A stretch of 64,000 bases of DNA from Phycisphaerae bacterium (GTDB lineage: Bacteria; Planctomycetota; Phycisphaerae; Tepidisphaerales; Tepidisphaeraceae): the NCBI GenBank assembly GCA_030448225.1, contig JAUJNJ010000022.1:3799-67798 (forward strand). Direction: 5' to 3'. Shown here in pieces: positions 31,177 to 42,028 of this stretch. Position 1 is the stretch's first letter. Each line of letters starts with the position of its first letter. A program made the position numbers and the translations under genes. The notes beneath the pieces were generated by a model that searched no databases, was not told the origin of the DNA, and was given only the letters and a program-made list of their open reading frames with translations.

Positions 31177-31420
31177 CTCGACTCCCATGAATTGGCGGCG
31201 GCGACGACGACGACGGCGGCGTCGCGCCGACGGGGCGAACCCGACCCGCGCGATCGACCCTCCGCCGCTGCCGTCAGCCGCGGGCAACACTTGATAGCCG
31301 CGGACGGCAGTCCGCCGGTCCTTCACACACCAACGCGCGCCCCTCGCAGCACCGCCGCGCGACCGGCGGCGGGCCCGCGTCATTGTCAGCACCCGCCGCG
31401 AGCGGTACAACGGTCGGCCG

Positions 31421-32856
<1,436 letters not shown>

Positions 32857-33100
32857 TCCCGCGCCCGCGGCGGCCCGCTCCACACGGCGGCGGGCGTCCT
32901 CTTCAAAACTTAGCGCGGATCGGGAGCGACGCACTCGTCGTTTCGTTCTGAGCTTCAACCGGTCAACGCGCCACCGACCGCTGCTCGATCTACCTGCAAT
33001 CGAACGGCCTGGCTCGTCCCTGTTCGCCCCACAACCCCCAGCTTTCGGGGCGGCAGGACGAACGGCGTGAAATCCCTAGGAAGTGGACGCAGTAAGCAAG

Positions 33101-33130
33101 TTGTCGGCGTCCGTACCCCGCGCGTATGCT
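33101..33130 (+). promoter_or_regulatory. Possible sigma-70-type promoter
   Basis: TTGTCG (33101-33106) and TATGCT (33125-33130) are separated by 18 bases, about 115 bases before the start of the large secreted protein. The match is partial and the region (32857-33245) holds no other recognisable feature, so this is only a candidate. Confidence 0.25.
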
Positions 33131-33245
33131 GCCGCTCCGGATTCCCACACGCATCGTAACGGCCATTTATTTGAGGCCGCCGCGACGGCCGTGCGTTACG
33201 CGCACGGGCCCGGGCCCGAGGCCACCAGGGAGGGTAGAACTCTTG

Positions 33246-35927
33246 ATGTTGATCGAACGCTTAGAAGGCCGCCGCCTGTTCGCCTCCGTCGCCGGCGCGC
33301 TCGTGCAGTGGCAGCCGATGACGGTCGACTTCGACGGCCCGCGGGCGAGCGAGTCGTCGTCGTCGCCCAACCCGTTCCTCGACTACCGCCTGCAGGTCAC
33401 GTTCCGCCACGCCGGCACGGGCCGGACGTACAACGTCCCCGGCTTCTTCGACGGCGACGGCCGCGGCGGCGGGACGGGCACCGTGTGGCGCGCCCGCTTC
33501 ACCCCCGACGCGCCGGGCGAGTGGTCGTACGCCGCCTCGTTCCGCAAGGGGGACGACGTCGCCGTCAGCACGAGCGCGACCGCCGGCACCGCCGCGAGCT
33601 TCAACGGCGAGGCCGGCACGTTCGCCGTCGCGCCCCGCGACGCCGCCGCGCCGGGGTTCATGAAGTGGGGCCGGCTCGAGTACGTCGGCGGGCACTATTA
33701 CAAGTTCCGCGACGGCTCCTACTGGACCAAGACCGGCACCGACAGCCCGGAGAACTTCCTCGGCTACGAGGGCTTCGACGGCACGCCCGACGCCACCCAC
33801 GACTACGCGCCCCACGTCCGCGACTGGGACCCCGGCGACCCGGACTGGAACGACGGCGACGGCAAGGGCATCGTCGGCGCGATCAACTACCTCTCCAGCC
33901 GCGGCGTCAACAGCCTGTACATGGTGATGATGAACGTCGGCGGCGACGGCGGCGACACCTACCCGTTCCTCCCCGTCGACGAACCCGGCGGCTCCGAGCG
34001 CAACGACAACACCCACTACGACCTGTCGAAACTCCGCCAGTGGAACACCGTGTTCGAGCACGCGCAGGAGTCCGGGCTGCTCCTGCACATGGTGCTGACC
34101 GAGACCGAGGAGGCGAACAAGCGCGAGCTCGACGACGCGTCGCTCGGCGACGAGCGCAAGCTCTACTACCGCGAGCTCGTGGCGCGCTTCGGCCACCACA
34201 ACGCGATCCAGTGGAACATCGCCGAGGAGTTCGACCACAAGCTCGACCTCGGCGCCGACAAGGTGAAGGACTTCGCCGAGTACCTGCAGGCCGTCGACCC
34301 GTACGACCACCCGATCACCGTCATGCCGCGGAACGACCCGACCGGGAAGTTCGACCCGTTCCTCGGCGACGACCGCTTCAGCGCCACCGCGTTCCAGCTC
34401 GACGAGGGGAGCGGCACCGGCGGGCACGGCAACACGATCGAGAAGTGGCGGCGCCGCACCGCCGACGCCGGCCGCCCGCTCCCGATCTTCAGCGACGAGC
34501 CGCGGCTGACGACCGAGGACAACCAGTCGGCGCAGCGCAAGGAACTGCTCTGGCCCACGCTCCTCTCGGGTGGCGGGATCGAGTTCATCACCGCCAAGTA
34601 CGAGGACGACCTCACGTTCCAGGACTTCCGCCCGTTCGACGACCTGTGGCGCTGGGGCGGCATCGCCCGCACTTTTCTGGAGGACAACCTGCCGTTCTGG
34701 GAGATGGAGCCGGACGACGATCTGCTGTCCGGCGAGACCGAGTCGGAGATGGGCTGGGGCCAGGTGATGGCGAAGGAGGGCGAGGTCTACGCCGTCTACT
34801 TCCCCGACGCCAGCGACACCGGCACGCTCGACCTGGGCGACGCCACCGGTGACCTGAGCCTCCGCTGGTTCGACCCGCGCGCCGGCGCGTTCGTCGGCGA
34901 GGCCGAGACGATCGAAGGGGGCGACGAGGTCGACCTGCCCGCCCCGCCGTCGTCGCGCTCGCAGGACTGGGTGGCGCTGATCGAGGGCGGCCCGGTCGCG
35001 CCGCCGAACGAGGCGCCGCGCGCGGACGCCGGCCCGGACCTGTCGGTCACGCTGCCGGCGGCCGCCACGCTCGACGGCACCGTGACCGACGCCGACGGCC
35101 CGCCCGCCGGCGGCGAGGCGGCGGTCCGGTGGACGACGGTCAGCGGCCCCGGCGACGTCGCGTTCGACGACGCCGCGTCGATCGACACGTCCGCCACGTT
35201 CGCCGAGCCCGGCACCTACGTGCTGCGCCTGACGGCCGACGACGGCACGCAGTCCGACTCGAGCAACGTCACCGTCACCGTCGCCCCGCCGGTGGTCGCC
35301 ACGCCCACGCCGACCCCGACGCCGACCCCGACCCCGACGCCGACGCCGACGCCCACGCCCACGCCCACGCCCACGCCCACGCCGACGCCGACGCCGCCAC
35401 CGACGCCGACGCCGACGCCGCCGACGCCGACCCCGAGTCCTACGCCGACGCCCACACCGACGCCGAGCCCGACGCCCACGCCCACCGAGCCGCCGGCGCA
35501 GGAGTTCTCCGCGCTGCCCGTGAAGCAGGGCCGGCGCGACGCGTCGGAGGTGGTCGCCGACGGCGCGGCCGACGGCGGGTCGTTCGTCCGCCTCAGTGGG
35601 CCGAAGCCGAAGGGCCAGGTCACCTACGCCCTGCGCGGCCTCGACCCCGGCACGTACAGCCTGAAGGTTCGCGTCCAGAAGGACGTCGGCGGCGGCATGC
35701 TCCAGATCTTCTCGCCGCAGGGCCGCAAGGCGATGGCGAAGCGGGGCGCGGTCTCGCTCGCGTCGGCGGCGGGGCCGGAGTTCGTCGACGTCGACCTCGG
35801 CACGTTCGAGGTCACCGGCAGCAAGAAGCGCGACCGCGCCCTGCGCCTGCGGATCGTCGGCGACCAAGCCGCCGGCGATGGCTTCACCCTCGGCCTCGAC
35901 TCGCTGAGCCTCACGCGGCTGACCTAG
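33246..35927 (+). CDS. Large secreted DUF5060/glycosidase-like surface protein
   Basis: A predicted exported protein of 893 residues. The ATG at 33246 is preferred over 33126 because it yields [17 protein letters not shown], the LExRxLF N-terminal motif of planctomycete extracellular proteins, with GGAGGG upstream. Domains: a DUF5060-like beta-sandwich ([29 protein letters not shown]; about 15-120), a TIM-barrel-like glycosidase region ([16 protein letters not shown] about 320, with possible catalytic acids), a PKD/REJ-like domain ([22 protein letters not shown]), a (PT)n linker, and a C-terminal beta domain ([31 protein letters not shown], in pieces). The DUF5060 pairing suggests polysaccharide binding or breakdown at the cell surface. 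Confidence 0.88.
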   Translation: MLIERLEGRRLFASVAGALVQWQPMTVDFDGPRASESSSSPNPFLDYRLQVTFRHAGTGRTYNVPGFFDGDGRGGGTGTVWRARFTPDAPGEWSYAASFRKGDDVAVSTSATAGTAASFNGEAGTFAVAPRDAAAPGFMKWGRLEYVGGHYYKFRDGSYWTKTGTDSPENFLGYEGFDGTPDATHDYAPHVRDWDPGDPDWNDGDGKGIVGAINYLSSRGVNSLYMVMMNVGGDGGDTYPFLPVDEPGGSERNDNTHYDLSKLRQWNTVFEHAQESGLLLHMVLTETEEANKRELDDASLGDERKLYYRELVARFGHHNAIQWNIAEEFDHKLDLGADKVKDFAEYLQAVDPYDHPITVMPRNDPTGKFDPFLGDDRFSATAFQLDEGSGTGGHGNTIEKWRRRTADAGRPLPIFSDEPRLTTEDNQSAQRKELLWPTLLSGGGIEFITAKYEDDLTFQDFRPFDDLWRWGGIARTFLEDNLPFWEMEPDDDLLSGETESEMGWGQVMAKEGEVYAVYFPDASDTGTLDLGDATGDLSLRWFDPRAGAFVGEAETIEGGDEVDLPAPPSSRSQDWVALIEGGPVAPPNEAPRADAGPDLSVTLPAAATLDGTVTDADGPPAGGEAAVRWTTVSGPGDVAFDDAASIDTSATFAEPGTYVLRLTADDGTQSDSSNVTVTVAPPVVATPTPTPTPTPTPTPTPTPTPTPTPTPTPTPTPPPTPTPTPPTPTPSPTPTPTPTPSPTPTPTEPPAQEFSALPVKQGRRDASEVVADGAADGGSFVRLSGPKPKGQVTYALRGLDPGTYSLKVRVQKDVGGGMLQIFSPQGRKAMAKRGAVSLASAAGPEFVDVDLGTFEVTGSKKRDRALRLRIVGDQAAGDGFTLGLDSLSLTRLT
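35292..35493. repeat. ACGCCGACC simple repeat encoding a (PT)n linker
   Basis: About 200 bp of tandem ACGCC/ACCCCG units encode roughly 30 Pro-Thr pairs in the secreted protein. It forms a stiff, extended linker between the PKD-like domain and the C-terminal domain and is a likely O-glycosylation target. Copy number may vary. Confidence 0.85.
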
Positions 35928-36305
35928 CGCGCGTCTCGCAACCTGCCCGGCAGCGGCGATGTCCGCGTCGCCACGGGTTGCGAGACGGCCGGCGGGCCGG
36001 CCGGACGCCGATCAAAGTGCTGCGATGCTGCGGCGCCGTCCGCACGGGTTGCAAACCCGTGTCACCCGATCCGCGCGCGGGGACGGCATCGCGGGCGCGT
36101 GCGGTTTCGCCGCACCGCGGCGCGAGCCCGCGCGGGACGCGAACGGAATCCGCATGGGCACCGGGGCGACGGGAAAGGCGCGCGTCCGAAGAATCGGTGA
36201 AGCACCCGCGGGGGAAACGACGCCCGACCTCGTGATTCGCACGAAGCAGTAAGGCCCGCCGCGCGCGATCGGGTCGCTCGGGCGGACGGCGGGCGACCGC
36301 CGCCC
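35928..36305. repeat. Intergenic short inverted repeats (GGTTGCGAGAC and CACGGGTT)
   Basis: No gene is recognised. Two clean inverted repeats occur: GTCTCGCAACC (35933-35943) with GGTTGCGAGAC (35976-35986), and CACGGGTT (36043-36050) with AACCCGTG (36054-36061) around GCA. The second has the CACGGGTTTGCAACCCGTG look of a repeat common in planctomycete genomes. Either could terminate the upstream plus-strand gene or the minus-strand regulator. Confidence 0.6.
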
Positions 36306-36680
36306 TCAGGGTTTGGCGACGAGATGGCGGTCGACGCTGGCGAGCAACGCGTCGAGCTTGAACTCGCCCTTGCGGAAGACGTCGCGCACGTCGTACTTGC
36401 GGGCGCGGTCCAGCTCGTAGCCGTCGGGCAGCGCGGTGACGACGATCACGGGGATGTCCTGCCAGCGGAGGTAGCTGCGGAGCACCTGGAGGAACGTGAC
36501 GCCGTCCATCTCGGGCATGCGCACGTCGAGCAGGATGAGGTCCGGCTTCGTGCCGGCGAGGATCACAAGCGCCTCGCGGCCGTTGGGGACCGAGATCGCG
36601 CGGTGGCCGGCCTTGATCATGTAAAGCGCGATGGCGCTGCTGCCGTCGGGGTCGTCGTCGACGACGAGTATCGATGCCAT
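36306..36680 (-). CDS. Single-domain response regulator
   Basis: A stand-alone receiver domain of 124 residues without an output domain. It starts at the ATG at 36680 (MASILVVDDDPDGSSA). Acidic pocket D8/D9, phospho-acceptor D52 (LILLDVRMPEMDG), a conserved Thr in VIVVTA, and a Lys in VFRKGEFK are all present. Such CheY-like proteins act by binding partners such as motility or kinase proteins. No histidine kinase is adjacent. Confidence 0.93.
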   Translation of the reverse strand: MASILVVDDDPDGSSAIALYMIKAGHRAISVPNGREALVILAGTKPDLILLDVRMPEMDGVTFLQVLRSYLRWQDIPVIVVTALPDGYELDRARKYDVRDVFRKGEFKLDALLASVDRHLVAKP

Positions 36681-36726
36681 GGCGTCGCACGTTACGGGAT
36701 GAGGTCGCCGGCACGCTAGGGGTGTT

Positions 36727-37029
36727 TTAGGACAACGGTTTGATCCGAATGGCGCGCCACCGGCACTTCGCCCCCGCCGGCCACGCGCCCTTGCCGCCGT
36801 GGACCTGCACGGCGACGTGCCCCGCGGCCCCGAGCGCGTCGGCCACCTTCTCCTTGTCGTACTTCGGGTGCTCGCACGTCCCGGCGTCCCACGCGCAGAC
36901 GTGCAGGTCGTTGATCCACGTCTGCACGAGCGGGTAGCGCCCGCCGGTGCAGCGGACGCGGACCGCGTTCCAGTCGCCGACGTTCCACGCCTTGAGGAAC
37001 TCCTCGGGCGAGCAGGTCTTTCGGAGCAT
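36727..37029 (-). pseudogene. Truncated DUF1080 domain remnant
   Basis: Only the C-terminal half of a DUF1080 domain remains (100 residues): WNAVRVRCTGGRYPLVQTWIN, EHPKYDKEKVADALG, HVAVQVHGGKGAWPAGAKCRWRAIRIKPL (in pieces). The first ATG (37029) has no ribosome-binding site, and the upstream 170 bp hold no N-terminal half and no signal peptide. Compared with the complete gene at 16285, over 100 residues are missing. Most likely a decayed copy. Confidence 0.7.
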
Positions 37030-37196
37030 GTTCGGGCGGTGCTCGGGGGCTCGTCGGACGGTCCCCGCGGCGGCGGCACCAAGCAGCGCCCCGAGACCGG
37101 TGTCGCCTCACCACGCGGGCCAAGAGCGTACTAGCGCCGGGCCGGATCTCTCGTGTCGCGCAACTCATTCGGCCTGGCCGCGAGCGAAACCCCGCC

Positions 37197-37844
37197 CTAC
37201 ATCACCTCGTGCGCCGCCAGGAACTCGCGGATCTGCGAGACGGCGTCGTCCGCCCGGTCGACCCGCTCGGCGCGCCAGCCGACGGCGCGGGCGGCGGCGA
37301 CGTTCTCGGGCCGGTCGTCGAAGAACAGGATCTGCCGCCCGCCGAGGCCCGTCCGCGCCTCGACGCGGCGGTACGCTCGCTCGTCGGGCTTCATCGCGCG
37401 CAACTCGTGGCTGGCGAAGCGGTGGTCGAGGCGGGCGAGGGCGGCGTACGACGGGTGGCCCAGGAGCGTCCGCCAGTGGCGGTCGTTCGTGTTGGAGAGG
37501 CAGCCGACGCGCAGCCCGCGCGAGCGGAGGTCGTCGATCAGGTCCGCCGCGCCCGGGTAGAGCCCCAGCAGCCAGGCGTCGAACACGCGCACGACCGCGT
37601 CGGGCTCGACGCCCGGCACGCACCGCGGCACCTCGGCGAGGTACCCGGCCTCGTCGAGGTGGCCCGTCTCGTAGCGGACCATGAGGTCGCGGTGGAGGCG
37701 CATCTCCTCGTCCGACGGCGCGGCGATCGCGACGCCGGCCCGCGCGCAGGCGTCGGCCCAGTCGCGCGCGACGCGCACGAGCACGCCGCCGAGGTCGAAG
37801 CAGACGAAGCGGACGGCCGGGGGCGGGGAGTCGGGTGAGGTCAT
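37197..37844 (-). CDS. HAD-family phosphatase
   Basis: A haloacid-dehalogenase-like hydrolase of 215 residues, probably a small-metabolite phosphatase (YihX-like). Motif I is FDLGGVL with nucleophile D17, motif II SNT at 117-119, motif III K152 (MKPDERAY), and motif IV FFDDRPENV with D176 and D177. The helical cap lies between motifs I and II. The ATG at 37844 is four bases after the stop of the vWA-like gene, so it is the last gene of a three-gene minus-strand operon. Confidence 0.92.
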   Translation of the reverse strand: MTSPDSPPPAVRFVCFDLGGVLVRVARDWADACARAGVAIAAPSDEEMRLHRDLMVRYETGHLDEAGYLAEVPRCVPGVEPDAVVRVFDAWLLGLYPGAADLIDDLRSRGLRVGCLSNTNDRHWRTLLGHPSYAALARLDHRFASHELRAMKPDERAYRRVEARTGLGGRQILFFDDRPENVAAARAVGWRAERVDRADDAVSQIREFLAAHEVM

Positions 37845-37848
37845 CGTG

Positions 37849-38639
37849 TCATCGTTTCGTCAGGCCGGACAGATCGACCTCGCCCTCTTCCGGCACCACC
37901 CGGAAGGTGCCGCCGTGGTCGGCCGCGATCCGGCGGAGCAGCGCGGCCGACGCCTCGCGCATCTTCTTGGTCTTCGGGCTGTCGGCGCGACGGGCTCCGG
38001 CCTCGAAGACGAACGCGTGAACCGTTGCGCCCCGACCATGGCCGAACCGGCGCGTCATCGCTTCGGCAGCCGCGTCGTCCAGGCGACCTCGCTGTCGGTA
38101 ACGAAATAGATCACGTCCGGCTTGAACTTCAACGCCTCGTCAATGCCGGCGGCGGCGTTGGTCGTTCGCGTGCAAAGGCCTCCTTCACGAACCGCGCCTC
38201 GGCGCGCTGCTTGTTCTGCGGCGTCGCGGCGATCGGGTGAGGCTGGAAGGATGTGGCGTCGTCGCCGCTGAAGAACGTGACGGCAATGCTCTCATCCGCC
38301 CCGGCGAGGTCCAGTTCGCCAACTTCAGGACGAGCGTTGCGGCTCTGTCGAACACCGGCAGCATCGTGCCCGTGGCGTCGCAGAGGATCGCGGTCGTGCG
38401 GGTGCCGCGGAACGCGGCGATCTTCAGGCCCGGCGGACGGGCCGGCGCGCTCCGCGTCGGCGCGGGCGGGAAGGAGGCGGTCGGCGCGTTGCTGCGGCTC
38501 CTGCTGTTGGGCGCGCGTCCGGCGCGGCCGCGACGGGGGCGGTCGGCGCACGTTGCGGTGGCTCCTTTGCCGAAGGCGTCGCGCAGGACGTGACGAGGAA
38601 CAACGCCAGGAACGGGAACACCCGGAGCGATCGCGTCAT
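37849..38639 (-). CDS. vWA-like lipoprotein, frame-disrupted
   Basis: The ATG at 38639 (GGGAGGT upstream) opens MTRSLRVFPFLALFLVTSCATP, a lipoprotein signal with lipobox LVTSC. A Pro/Ala/Gln-rich linker leads to a von Willebrand A-like domain: TTAILCDATGTMLPVFDRA (a possible metal-site DxTxT-type loop), LVLKLANLDLAG, SIAVTFFSGDDA, and VIYFVTDSEVAW (joined frames), ending GGTFRVVPEEGEVDLSGLTKR at 37849. Three or more frameshifts are needed. Probably an extracytoplasmic adhesion or scaffold protein. Confidence 0.65.
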
Positions 38640-39244
38640 CCGACCTCCCTTGGCGGCGATCGTACCGCACGTGTCCAGCTGACTGCGGCTCGCCCGTCAT
38701 TCCACTGGCGCACCGCCGGCCCGGTCGTCGAGTCGGGCCGCGAGCGAACCGCGTCGCTCGTCGTCCACCAGATCTGCTTGTGGTGGTGCAGCGTGCACAC
38801 GACCAGCGGTGGTCCGGGAAGAGCGGGTGCGTGGTCGCTGCCGGACAGGTCGCGGAGCAGGCGGCCGACGAGCCGCGCGTGAAGGCCTCGGCGTCGGCGG
38901 GCTGGAACTCAAGTTCGACGCCCGTCGTTTCGGCGACGAGCGACTGCGCGTCGACGCCGACGTCGCGGAGCGCCGACGGCATCCACCACGCTGGCCGAAG
39001 TCCAGCTCGTACGCCCAGTGACTCTTGGGCAACACGGGGCGCCGGGCCGGGCAGGTGATCGAGCCACGCGCTGGTCGCGAGGTCGGCGAGGTTCGGCTCG
39101 TACGGCGGCGGGACGTGGCGGGCGAGCGTTCGGGCGGCGGGCCGGATCGTCGGGTCCGGCGGGCCGACCCACCCGACGCTCCGCGTCGTCACGTCCGGAC
39201 CGAAGCCGAACGGCGCTGTTGTGGTAGAGGCTCCGCAGGTCCAT
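38636..39244 (-). CDS. Unidentified protein, frame-disrupted
   Basis: Start ATG at 39244 (MDLRSLYHNSA). Joined pieces read TRSVGWVGPPDPTIRPAARTLARHVPPPYEPNLADLA (in pieces), SHWAYELDFGQRG, MPSALRDVGVDAQSLVAETTGVELEFQPADAEAF (in pieces), VVCTLHHHKQIWWTT and VRQWNDGRAAVSW. It ends with a TGA that overlaps the ATG of the vWA-like gene (ATGA at 38636-38639). No family is recognised. Coupling suggests it works with its neighbours. Confidence 0.55.
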
Positions 39245-39393
39245 CGACCGCGCGCGCTGCCGTCACCTCGGGGTAATCTACCGTTCGTATCACAGTTAAA
39301 CGCAATGGTCGGGCGGACAACTTTTTCGCTTCACAGCGGGAACCGAAATGCTTTACCATGTAAAGCTAAGTGCGTTTCTACCCAAAGGTGTGC

Positions 39394-40164
39394 ATGAACT
39401 TCATCGATGTCAACACGTCGCCGTCCCCGTCGCTCCGCGGCCACGGGCCGCTGCTGGCCGTCCTGGCTGCTGTGGCGAGCGCGGCGTCGATGGCGATGCT
39501 CGCGCTTGCGCGTCGGGTGGACCGGCTCGTCGGAGTACCTCGGGCTGGCGTGGAACCTCTTTCTCGCCTGGATCCCCTACGCCCTGACGCTCTGGCTCGT
39601 CACGCTGCCGCTCGCCACCCGGCCGCAGCGGCTGGGCGCGACGGCGGTCGGGTGCCTGTGGCTGCTGTTCTTTCCGACGCGCGTACCTCATCACCGACTT
39701 CATCCACCTCCACCCCCGCCACGCCTTGCGCGACGAGCCGATCTCCCTCCTCGCCGGCCTCGCCAGGGGCGAGGTGCCGGTCTGGTTCGACGCGTTCCTG
39801 CTCTTCGCCTTCGCGTGGAACGGCGTGCTGCTCGGGTTCGTCTCGCTCCAACTGCTCCAGAAGCGCATCACCCGCGCGCCGGCGAGCGCAAAACCTCGGC
39901 TGGGCGTTCGCGGTCGTCGTGATCGGCCTGAGCAGCTTCGGCGTGGCGGCGGGGCGGTTCCAGCGGTTCAACAGCTGGGACCTCTTTTCCAAGCCCCACG
40001 TCCTGCTCCCCGACGTCCTGGGCCGCCTGCTCGACCCGATCGCCAACGCCCGCACCACGGTCGCCACGATCGTCCTCGCCCTGTTCCTGCTGACGGGCTA
40101 CCTCACGCTCGCCGTCCTCACCCGCATCGAACGCCGCGAGGGCCAGTTGCCGCTGCGGGCGTGA
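39394..40164 (+). CDS. DUF1361-family membrane protein, frame-disrupted
   Basis: Predicted multi-pass membrane protein of about 257 residues. The ATG at 39394 gives MNFIDVNTSPSPSLRG and a first helix. Slips at about 39510 and 39680 separate EYLGLAWNLFLAWIPYALTLWLV and YLITDFIHLHPRHALRDEP. The rest reads WFDAFLLFAFAWNGVLLGFVSL and VIGLSSFGVAAGRFQRFNSWDLF, the DUF1361 signature. The function of the family is unknown. Confidence 0.8.
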   Translation: MNFIDVNTSPSPSLRGHGPLLAVLAAVASAASMAMLALARRVDRLVGVPRAGVEPLSRLDPLRPDALARHAAARHPAAAAGRDGGRVPVAAVLSDARTSSPTSSTSTPATPCATSRSPSSPASPGARCRSGSTRSCSSPSRGTACCSGSSRSNCSRSASPARRRAQNLGWAFAVVVIGLSSFGVAAGRFQRFNSWDLFSKPHVLLPDVLGRLLDPIANARTTVATIVLALFLLTGYLTLAVLTRIERREGQLPLRA

Positions 40165-40167
40165 AGA

Positions 40168-40369
40168 GAATTGAACCACGGAGACACGGAGGTCGGAAGA
40201 GAAGAAGACGATAGCGGAGGGAAGACAGAGCATGGAGGAAAACCATGGGCGGATGGATCCCCTCAAAGTCTTCCCTCATCATCATCCACCCTCCTCTTCG
40301 TCTTCCATTTCCATCTTCCATCCTCGTCTTGCTTCCTCTCCGTGCCTCCGTGTCTCCGTGGTTCAATTC
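40168..40369. repeat. 200-bp palindrome with perfect 25-bp ends
   Basis: Bases 40168-40192 (GAATTGAACCACGGAGACAC, then GGAGG) are the exact reverse complement of 40345-40369. The inside is less perfect but continues complementary purine/pyrimidine tracts (GAAGAGAAGAAGACG against CTTCGTCTTCC). It separates convergent genes and is the clearest member of the window's palindrome family. Confidence 0.92.
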
Positions 40370-40375
40370 CACGGG

Positions 40376-40415
40376 CGCAAAAACAGAAGCGGGGACCGGT
40401 GATGCCGGTCCCCGC
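40376..40415 (-). terminator. Rho-independent terminator of the PPIase gene
   Basis: A perfect 11-bp stem (40389-40399 with 40405-40415, GCGGGGACCGG) on the minus strand is followed by TTCTGTTTTTGCG. It lies 30 bp past the stop codon and has a good T tract. Confidence 0.85.
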
Positions 40416-40445
40416 TCGCCCTTGCGATTCCTGCGTCGTCCCGCC

Positions 40446-41525
40446 TTACTGCTGCGGCTGCCCGGCTGGGGCGACCCGGGCGGGGCCGGCGGGGTCGGCG
40501 GCCGTCGGGGCGGGGGGGCCGAAGTAGTCGACGTTGAGGTCGGTCTTGGCGGTCTTCTTCAGGTCCGCCACCAGCGCCTCCATCTTCTTCGGTCCCAGCT
40601 CGCGCGACACGCGTTCCTTCGCCTCGTCGAACGTGCCGGGCACGATCTCCTGCACCTGGATCACGTGGTAGCCGAACTGCGTCTTCACCGGCTCGCTCAC
40701 CTCGTCCTTCTTCAGCGAGAACGCGGCTTTCTCGAACTCCGGCACCATCTGCCCGGGGCCGAACGTGCCGAGGTCGCCGCCCTGGGCGCCCGAGCCCTTG
40801 TCGTCCGACTCCTTCTTGGCGATCGCGGCGAAGTCCTCGCCGCCGGCCACGCGCTTCTTGATGTCCTGCGCCTTGGCCTTGGCCTGCTCGTCGGTCAGCG
40901 CCGGCCCGCCGGTCGGCGGCATCTGCGAGTCGGGCGTGCGGATCAGGATGTGCCGGGCCTTGAGCTTGCCGTACTGGCCCTTGTTCTTCTCGAACTCCTC
41001 CTGCACCGCCTTGTCGTCGACGACCGACACCTCCGACGCCAGCGCGCCGGCCAGCACCTGGTCCTGGAGCATCCGCAGCTGCGTCTGCACCTTCGACGAC
41101 TGGTCGAGCTTGCGCTTGCGCGCCTCCTCGGCCAGCAGGCGGATCTTGATCATCTCGTCGCCGATCCGCCGGCGCATCTCCGGGTTCTGCGCGGCCGCCT
41201 GCTGGTACTCCGGCGGCAGCCCGCCGAGGAACTCCTCGAACTGCCCGGCGGTGATCTTCTCCTCGTTGATCGTCAGCACCACCGTGTCCGGCGGCAGCTT
41301 CTTGGGCGCGGCGGCGGCGCCGGCGCCGATCCCGCCCCCGGCCGCCGCGCCGCCCGCGCCACCCGCCGGCAGTTGCTGTTGCGGCTGGCCGGGCTGCGAC
41401 TGTTGCGGCTGCGACCCGCCCTCGTTCTGCGCCAGCGCCTGCTGTACGACCGGCACGGCCAGCCCGCCGGCGACGGCGGCGACCAGCACGTACGGCAACG
41501 TCTTCTTGCTGAGGTGGAATTTCAA
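40446..41525 (-). CDS. Exported parvulin peptidyl-prolyl isomerase
   Basis: A SurA/PpiC/PrsA-type folding helper in the periplasm, 359 residues. A TTG start at 41525 is chosen because AAGGAG lies eight bases upstream and it gives [21 protein letters not shown], a membrane or signal segment. The upstream in-frame ATG (41606) lacks a ribosome site. A Gln/Gly/Ala-rich linker follows, then a SurA-like N-helical domain ([19 protein letters not shown]) and the parvulin domain: [47 protein letters not shown], and [10 protein letters not shown]. The gene is intact, with a terminator. Confidence 0.93.
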   Translation of the reverse strand: MKFHLSKKTLPYVLVAAVAGGLAVPVVQQALAQNEGGSQPQQSQPGQPQQQLPAGGAGGAAAGGGIGAGAAAAPKKLPPDTVVLTINEEKITAGQFEEFLGGLPPEYQQAAAQNPEMRRRIGDEMIKIRLLAEEARKRKLDQSSKVQTQLRMLQDQVLAGALASEVSVVDDKAVQEEFEKNKGQYGKLKARHILIRTPDSQMPPTGGPALTDEQAKAKAQDIKKRVAGGEDFAAIAKKESDDKGSGAQGGDLGTFGPGQMVPEFEKAAFSLKKDEVSEPVKTQFGYHVIQVQEIVPGTFDEAKERVSRELGPKKMEALVADLKKTAKTDLNVDYFGPPAPTAADPAGPARVAPAGQPQQ

Positions 41526-42028
41526 AACGCGTTCTCCTTGAGTGGGACTCGGCGCGCGGGCACCGGGGCGGGTGAAACCATCGGGAAACGTTTCGCGCGT
41601 CCTCACGCCGCCGCCGCCGCACGCCGATCAGGCCAACCTTATAAGCGGGACGCCGCGGCCGGCCAACCCGGTCGCCGTTCCCGTGTGCCGACTCTGGCCG
41701 CGCGGCCGGGGCGTTCGTCGGCCCGGGCGGCAACGGGTATTCTAGGGCCGTCCCGGGTCGGAACAGCGGCAAATCCGGGGGAAAGCGGGGGTCGCGCGAG
41801 GGTCGCGTCTGGTTCGGTTCCTTGCGGAGATGCGCCGTGGACGATCGCGTTTCACGGTGGATGGGGGTCGACGTGACGCGCGGACGCGGGTTCGGACTCG
41901 GCCCTTCGGGCCGGCCGCGAAACGGGGGACGTTGGCGAGTTTACCGCGGTTTTGCATCGCTTTTTCCGATCAAACTGTTCAGTGGGAAGACGAGACGACT
42001 GCGCGTCGCGCAACAGAGGAAATTTGGG
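41526..42028. other. Divergent gap with dispersed repeat
   Basis: About 500 bp between divergent PPIase and hydrolase genes. No gene is recognised. The GGCCCTTCGGGCC element occurs at 41897-41924. Promoters for both genes should lie here. Confidence 0.45.
41897..41924. repeat. GGCCCTTCGGGCC dispersed element, copy 2
   Basis: These 28 bases are identical to 29386-29413. The 13-base palindrome core is followed by GGCCGCGAAACG. The location is about 100 bp upstream of a gene start. Confidence 0.8.

Noticed and set aside
33261..35867. Minus-strand open frame of 868 codons
   Set aside because: It mirrors the DUF5060 protein. Its composition is typical of antisense frames in GC-rich DNA.
36043..36061. 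tRNA-like hairpin CACGGGTTGCAAACCCGTG
   Set aside because: A single short stem with no acceptor, D or T arms. It fits a small repeat better than a tRNA.
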